From Pigoraptor vietnamica (Eukaryota; Opisthokonta; Filasterea), in assembly GCA_943704525.1 (NCBI GenBank), contig CALSCQ010002531.1, forward strand, positions 1-10,881: DNA of 10,881 nucleotides. The letters are read 5' to 3'. The position numbers and the translations under genes were made by a program. Below the pieces are notes generated by a model, which was not told where the DNA came from, ran no database searches, and was given only the letters and a program-made list of their open reading frames with translations. Below are positions 1 to 10,881 of this stretch, piece by piece (the stretch's first letter is position 1; every line of letters starts with the position of its first letter).

Positions 1-74
1 GGACGGGGGGCGTGCCACTTCGGCAACCCGGCGGACTGTGCAAGTCCTGACCCATCGCGCGCTTTGTTTTCCAG

Positions 75-140
75 GAGTTTGATCGCCTCGTGCGCCCCGA
101 GCTCATGCTTGGGCCGGAGAAGTACGTTCCCAAGAAGTGA
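75..140 (+). CDS. 3'-terminal exon of an unidentified gene (5' part lies outside the window)
   Basis: A pyrimidine-rich stretch ending in CAG at 72-74 (tttgttttccag) precedes 21 sense codons and a TGA at 138-140. The peptide begins EFDRLVRP and ends EKYVPKK, a charged tail that reads like a real C-terminus. The same frame upstream has a TGA at 48-50, so an intron must lie before position 75. A possible donor is at 38 or 44, both leaving an in-frame join to bases 2-37 or 2-43, but either intron would be only about 31-37 nt, so the true donor may be outside the window. I do not recognise the protein family. The gene converges on the receptor gene at 550. The exon call rests on one acceptor and 22 codons, so it is tentative. 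Confidence 0.4.
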   Translation, partial: EFDRLVRPELMLGPEKYVPKK

Positions 141-549
141 AGAGAGGAGCGAAGCGAAGCAAAGTCCATCTGGAATGGGACTATCGGTCGTGAAGTGCCC
201 TTTGCCTGGCGCATTCATGCAATGTGTGCAAACAAAACCGATTGACGAAAAACAAGAGTTGAACAATAGCAGTGACGCAGTGCCGCGAGCTGTGCTGCCT
301 CTGACTTGGAGGCAAAACGGAGCGCCATTAGTTAATTGTGCGGCCTCGGATATACATTCGAATTTGCTGCTGAGCGTCGTGCAATGCCGCGCAGCGTAGC
401 TTCCAGAGGCACAGGTCGCAAAACGCAAACGCCAAAAAAGAGAAAAGAAAAGCAGGAGAGCGCAGAAACAGATACGAGCGATGCGCGAAACAGTGTGACG
501 GCAACAGTACGTGCGCGCAGCTTCGTCGCCGATAGACGAGAGAGCGCCC
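141..549. other. intergenic space between two convergent 3' ends
   Basis: About 410 bases between the stop of the plus-strand exon and the stop of the minus-strand receptor gene. It should hold both 3' untranslated regions. I find no AATAAA in either orientation that I would call a polyadenylation signal, no repeats and no RNA gene. The short open frames here overlap one another on both strands and show no recognisable protein. Confidence 0.6.
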
Positions 550-7252
<6,703 letters not shown>

Positions 7253-7442
7253 GGGAGGAGCGCACACCCACGCGCGAGTGCACCCTCTGAAATGTCAAAA
7301 GCGCACTCCGTCAAACTCTGAACGCACGGACCCGAATCCACTTGGTGCGTCCTTCGCCTTGAGAGCGAATATTAATGGCAGAGAGCATGCACGCGTGAGA
7401 GAGAGAGAGCGTGGTGTGAGTGAGTGTGCGTGTGGGCCAACC

Positions 7443-7455
7443 CCCACGTGATTGG
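7443..7455 (-). promoter_or_regulatory. candidate upstream element: CCAAT box abutting a CACGTG E-box
   Basis: On the minus strand, about 195 bases before the receptor ATG, the sequence reads CCAATCACGTGGG: an inverted-on-plus CCAAT (7451-7455) directly joined to a palindromic CACGTG (7445-7450). A CT tract (7397-7409) lies downstream, between it and the ATG. No TATA box is apparent at a useful distance. If transcription starts upstream of 7388, an upstream ATG would open a 25-codon uORF (7311-7388). Motif matching only. Confidence 0.3.
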
Positions 7456-7682
7456 TGCAAAAAACAACAACAACGAGAGAAGGAAACCCCCACCCTAACT
7501 TTCACAAAAATGAGTTGCGGGACGTAACATCCACCTTGCCATACAAACGCTCTGCTGGACAATGGGTAGATCCAAACCCTCACCTATTATTAAACGTACA
7601 ATGTGAGGGGGCGTTCAACGAGAACTGGACAATGACCCTAAAAAATAGTGGAAAATTTGGGTCGTTTTCAGTCCTCGAGACA

Positions 7683-7704
7683 GGGGTACTCACGGGAGTA
7701 CCCC
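7683..7704. repeat. perfect inverted repeat (9-bp stem, 4-nt loop)
   Basis: GGGGTACTC at 7683-7691 and its exact reverse complement GAGTACCCC at 7696-7704 enclose the loop ACGG. The stem could form in RNA from either strand or as a DNA cruciform. It is about 430 bases upstream of the receptor ATG and about 550 bases past the stop of the 8256 gene. No U-tract follows, so it is not an intrinsic terminator. Function unknown. Confidence 0.6.
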
Positions 7705-8255
7705 GTGCGAACAGCCACATTGACCGGACGCCGAGAACTGATACTACTGGCCCCGCCGAGGGACTAAAGGGACTGGACCATTGGAAAGACTGCCGTGAGT
7801 GTGAGGGTCCATGGTGGGAGAGCGGTTATCGACTGACTGACCGGCGACGGGCACAAGTATGGCACCACTGGCAATTGAGTCGGTTCAGAGGTCGGACTTG
7901 CAGTCGAGTCGCCGGTGCCGGCGGCCACACGACCGAGCCCGACAATGTACGAGTTCAAACCACAGTCAACGCTGTTTACATTTTATTTTGGATACTGCTG
8001 CTACTCAGAGACACCACTGAAAAATCAGTTCTGCAATACACAGCGGAGGGTGAGCGCTTGATCAGCAAACAGCGGTGTGTAGACACACAAGGACTAAACA
8101 CAAACTGGCACACAGGGCCGACACGTCATGAGACCACACACGGACACACACACACACACACTCCAGTTCACACAACACACGATTCCCCTTCATGCAAACA
8201 CCGCCAAACCGCCCGCACGAAAACGCGACCGCAGAACTCACCGAGTCAGTGCGCT

Positions 8256-10269
8256 TCAGCGAAGGAGGTCGACGAGCGTCGACTTGCTCTGCGCGATCCG
8301 CAGTCTCTCAAGAGCACCCTCCGCAGCGTTGACGCTCTCGTCCACAGTCCACTCGTCCGCCCCAAGCAGTGCATGGTTCTCCCCAATCCACTTTGCGATC
8401 GATGCCGGCCGTCCCGGTGAGCGCAGCGCTTCCCGCAAGACAAATGCCCGGCGCCCCTCCTCGTCAATCGACACAACACGCCCATCTCCTCTCACTATAA
8501 AGTTGCGGTCTGCGAGATCGGCGATGCCGAGAACCCATCGGGTCACCACCGCGCGCACATAATCCGCCATCGCAACGGCACTATCCTTGAGCAACGACTC
8601 CGACACGTGCGGAGGGTTCGCGAGTCCCTCGGCGTCCAACACGGCAGTGGGCGCCCACTTGTCGCTCGAGTGCACGCGCGCGACGAGCTTGTCAAAGGGT
8701 ATCAGCGACGGCGATACGAGAAAGGACGCCGCAGCACGGCGATCGATTCCGTTGCGCAGTCCTAGCCCAACGCCCTCCGGCCAGCGATCGGGACGAAGAC
8801 ATACAATGCGCACGGGCAAGAAGGGCAGTCCATGACGCTGTTTCCACCCAGCCGCAGTTGTCGCTGCACAAGCGTGCACGTCGGAGAGGGGGCCCTTCAC
8901 CACCACCTGCGCATTCGTCGAACGCTCCACAGCAAAATAAGTGTCAGCGCGCCCCTTGGCCGTGGTCAACTGCGCACGGAGAACGAGTTCGAACGCGGCG
9001 ACCTCAGAGTCGGTCGCACCGACAAGCCGCTTCGGCACGGAATCCGCGCGACCCTCTGCGCCCTGCACGCAGCGCACGGCCTCGTAAAACGCCTTGAACG
9101 GTCTCTGCGTGTGCGTGCTTTCGTGCGCCACCCACGCGCCCTCCATCGCAAAAACGGCTGTCGGGTTCTCCGCCCTATGCGCCTTGCTCCTCCCGTGTAA
9201 CGTGTGCTTGTCCAACACGAAAGGGTCGAGCACGACCGTTACACCGCGGCAGTTGACATCGCAGAGAGGTATTGACGATGCAATTGCGGCGGACTCGCCC
9301 GCAGACGGCGCCGCCGCACGCACGTCAAGAACGCGCGCGGCGATGAGGAGCATCCAGCACGTGAAGCACTCTCGCAAGTTCTCAAGCTCAGAATACCACG
9401 CTCGCGCGATGCGAACAGCGTTTACGTTGAACGCTGCGCCGGCGACGGACGTGCGTGCGACGTCCTCCAATATTTCAAACACGCGCCACACGGGCTTCTT
9501 TTTTCCCTTTGTGTCCACGCGCAACGACGACTCGGCCAGGCAGCGCGCCCAAAAGACTGCAACCCAACGGCGTTGAACGAGGGCAGCACGAAACAGGGCC
9601 GCGTGTCTGTCGAACAGAGCGACGAGATCCCCTTTCGCGAGTGCGCGCCTTCGTCTCGGCCGCGATGAACTCTGCGTGGAGCGCAACCACTTCGGGCGAC
9701 GTTTGCAGGGCGATCGCCAGTGTCAGCGGGTCGCGGTTTGTGACGGCGCGGAGATGCGAGCACGTCCTGTCCTTGTACGCAGCGCACGCCGTCGCAACAA
9801 CGCGCACGATGTGCGACTCCTCCGCGTGAACATCCCTCGGGATCTTCTTTCGATCGCGCAGCAGTGCCTCGAATGCGCTCGCGAAAAAAGACCACAAGTG
9901 CATCCCACCAAGCCCGACGTCCTCAAGCACAGTGACCATGAGCCTGTGGATGAAGTTGGTGCGTATGTGCTCGCCGCCCTCTGGCGCGTGCAGGAAGAGA
10001 TGCAACTCGGCCGCGCAGTACAACCCCTTGTCCAGAACGCCGCGACGGATGTACTTTTGGAGGCCCGATTTGAGATCATCCAGCTTGTAACCGTTCCAAG
10101 AACGCTCTCTTCGACGCGCGGCACACAACAGCGGAGACACAGCAAGAGGTACCGGCGTAGAAACGGCGACGGGTGAAGCAACGGAGACTGCCTCGGCGGC
10201 GCCATCTCCGTCGACGCGACGCCTGCGCCGTGGAGGGCCCTTACGCAGGCCACTTGACGACGAGTCCAT
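8256..10269 (-). CDS. intronless atypical-kinase-like protein with MgsA/WHIP-like N-terminal region, interrupted by one frame change near 9630
   Basis: The first frame starts at ATG 10267-10269 (MDSSSSGLRKGPPRRRRR, a basic and possibly nuclear-targeting start) and is convincing to about 9640. The second runs from there to the TGA at 8256-8258. Joining them needs one base skipped, most simply in the four-base run at 9629-9632; about 670 residues would result. In the first part, LQKYIRRG, YCAAEL, FIHRLM and EDVGLG recall the helical C-terminal domain of MgsA/WHIP AAA+ ATPases. In the second part, VVVKGPL could hold the ATP-binding Lys, GIADLADRNFIV (8493-8528) matches the spacing of the PI3K/PI4K catalytic loop, and VVSIDEE (8457-8474) sits where those kinases have the IDFG metal-binding motif. 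I associate this combination with uncharacterised proteins of nucleocytoplasmic large DNA viruses, from memory only. Substrate unknown. The frame break could be a sequencing error, ribosomal +1 frameshift or decay. Confidence 0.65.
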
Positions 10270-10733
10270 AGCCCACAGCGTAGAAAGACAACAGCCTCTT
10301 CAATGGAGAAGCAAGAACTAACGCTTTCAGTGGAGAGTGGGTTTGTGAGTGCGGTTGTGCCGGTTTTGGAGAGGCGCGGCAGTTCGTGTGGTGTCGTGAA
10401 TCTGCTGACGTTGCACAATCGTCACTGCACTTTCGTCATCCGCGCCAGTCGAGGAGGGCCGGGATCTCGTCCACGCGGGCCAAATTGACTCACTCTAAAT
10501 CTAGGCAGTTTGAAAGCAACGACAGGCTGCCGAGGGGTCGCAGTGCGGCGGAGCTACTCGCACTCACGCGGTGCCACAAAGGGTTGTGTTTACATTTGAC
10601 TTGATCCCCGTCTTTTTGGTGTAACGTAGTGAGTGGCCGGGGCAAAAGAAAAGAGGCACACGACTGGGATCGCCATTATGAACAAGCACGACCGACCGTG
10701 TATTAGCAATGCAGTCTTTGTGTGCGCGCGAGT
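10270..10733. other. intergenic region upstream of the kinase-like gene
   Basis: 464 bases between the kinase-like gene's ATG and the stop of the next minus-strand gene, so it should hold one promoter and one 3' end. A TGACTCA (AP-1/bZIP-type palindrome) is present at 10486-10492, which could occur by chance. I see no TATA box, repeat or RNA gene. Confidence 0.45.
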
Positions 10734-10845
10734 TCACATGCGCGCCTTGAGCATCGTCGACGTGAAGATCTGCTTCATCGCCTTCGGAATGTCCTTGGTG
10801 TCCATGCACACGAACGCAAGGCCCGTCGGAAGGGACGCCGCGAGC
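10734..10845 (-). CDS. 3'-terminal exon of a minus-strand gene, possibly VWA8-like (rest outside the window)
   Basis: On the minus strand a pyrimidine-rich stretch ending in CAG (10848-10846, cctctcccgcag-like) precedes one split-codon base and 36 sense codons to the TGA at 10734-10736. The peptide includes LPTGLAFVCMDTKDIP and KQIFTSTMLKARM. A VWA-type fold ending in a strand plus an IFTSTML helix reminds me of the C-terminus of VWA8, a mitochondrial AAA+/von Willebrand A protein, but this is from memory and from 36 residues only. The upstream intron is cut by the window end: its polypyrimidine tract runs into 21 consecutive C (G on the plus strand). Good codon bias and a clean acceptor make the exon itself credible. 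Confidence 0.6.
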
Positions 10846-10860
10846 CTGCGGGAGAGAGTT

Positions 10861-10881
10861 GGGGGGGGGGGGGGGGGGGGG
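10861..10881. repeat. terminal homopolymer G21
   Basis: The last 21 bases of the window are all G (C in the transcript of the minus-strand gene, inside an intron and 15 bases upstream of its acceptor exon). It probably marks where reads or assembly could not continue, so its true length is unknown. Confidence 0.9.

Larger units (their letters stand above)
7253..8255. other. about 1 kb intergenic region with a hairpin, small repeats and an unexplained open frame
   Basis: This separates the receptor start from the stop of the next minus-strand gene, so it holds the receptor promoter and that gene's 3' end. Contents I can support are a GA tract at 7397-7409, a perfect hairpin at 7683-7704, and (AC)9 at 8144-8161. 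A plus-strand frame without stops runs from 7452 (first ATG 7632) to 8420, but it resembles no protein I know and its third-position usage is mixed, unlike the GC-biased exons around it. I see no tRNA or other RNA gene. Confidence 0.5.

Noticed and set aside
7865-7970. Possible tRNA (GTTCAAACC-like B box with an A-box-like segment upstream)
   Set aside because: The boxes are about 80 bases apart and no acceptor or anticodon stem can be paired around them.
8128-8562. 144-codon plus-strand frame over the end of the kinase-like gene
   Set aside because: Starts in the (AC)9 tract and then runs antisense to a better-supported coding region.

Overview
The window looks like nuclear DNA of an intron-rich, moderately GC-rich microbial eukaryote (a free-living protist is my best guess; the lineage cannot be named from the sequence). 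The evidence is GT-AG introns of 82-211 nt that interrupt conserved domains, long (AC)n microsatellites inside introns, and no operon or Shine-Dalgarno organisation. The window ends in a run of 21 G, which may be where the assembly stopped.

Layout: (1) 75-140, plus strand: the last exon of an unidentified gene that enters from the left. (2) 141-549: a convergent intergenic space. (3) 550-7252, minus strand: one large gene that I assembled from 14 exons whose phases and splice sites all agree, giving 1,592 codons plus stop. It encodes a signal peptide, a huge ectodomain of about 27 coils of chlamydial-Pmp-like (FxxN / GGAI) parallel beta-helix, a complete class C (GABA-B / mGluR type) seven-transmembrane domain, and a short cytoplasmic coiled coil. 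(4) 7253-8255: upstream/intergenic DNA with a CCAAT/E-box pair, a perfect 9-bp hairpin and an unexplained open frame. (5) 8256-10269, minus strand: an intronless gene broken by one frame change near 9630. Its C-terminal half has a PI3K/PI4K-like catalytic loop, and its N-terminal half recalls the helical C-terminal domain of MgsA/WHIP ATPases. It may be of large-DNA-virus type. (6) 10734-10845, minus strand: the last exon of a third gene, possibly VWA8-like, entering from the right.

The main result is the receptor. Class C receptors normally sense ligands with a Venus-flytrap module. Here that module is replaced by a Pmp-like beta-helix, joined to the 7TM through a short Cys-containing linker. 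Two intronic (GU)n tracts fall in this gene, and one forms the 5' splice site itself. A 27-nt in-frame microexon carries the receptor's ICL3/TM6 signature. The three minus-strand genes run in the same direction but show no functional link to one another.
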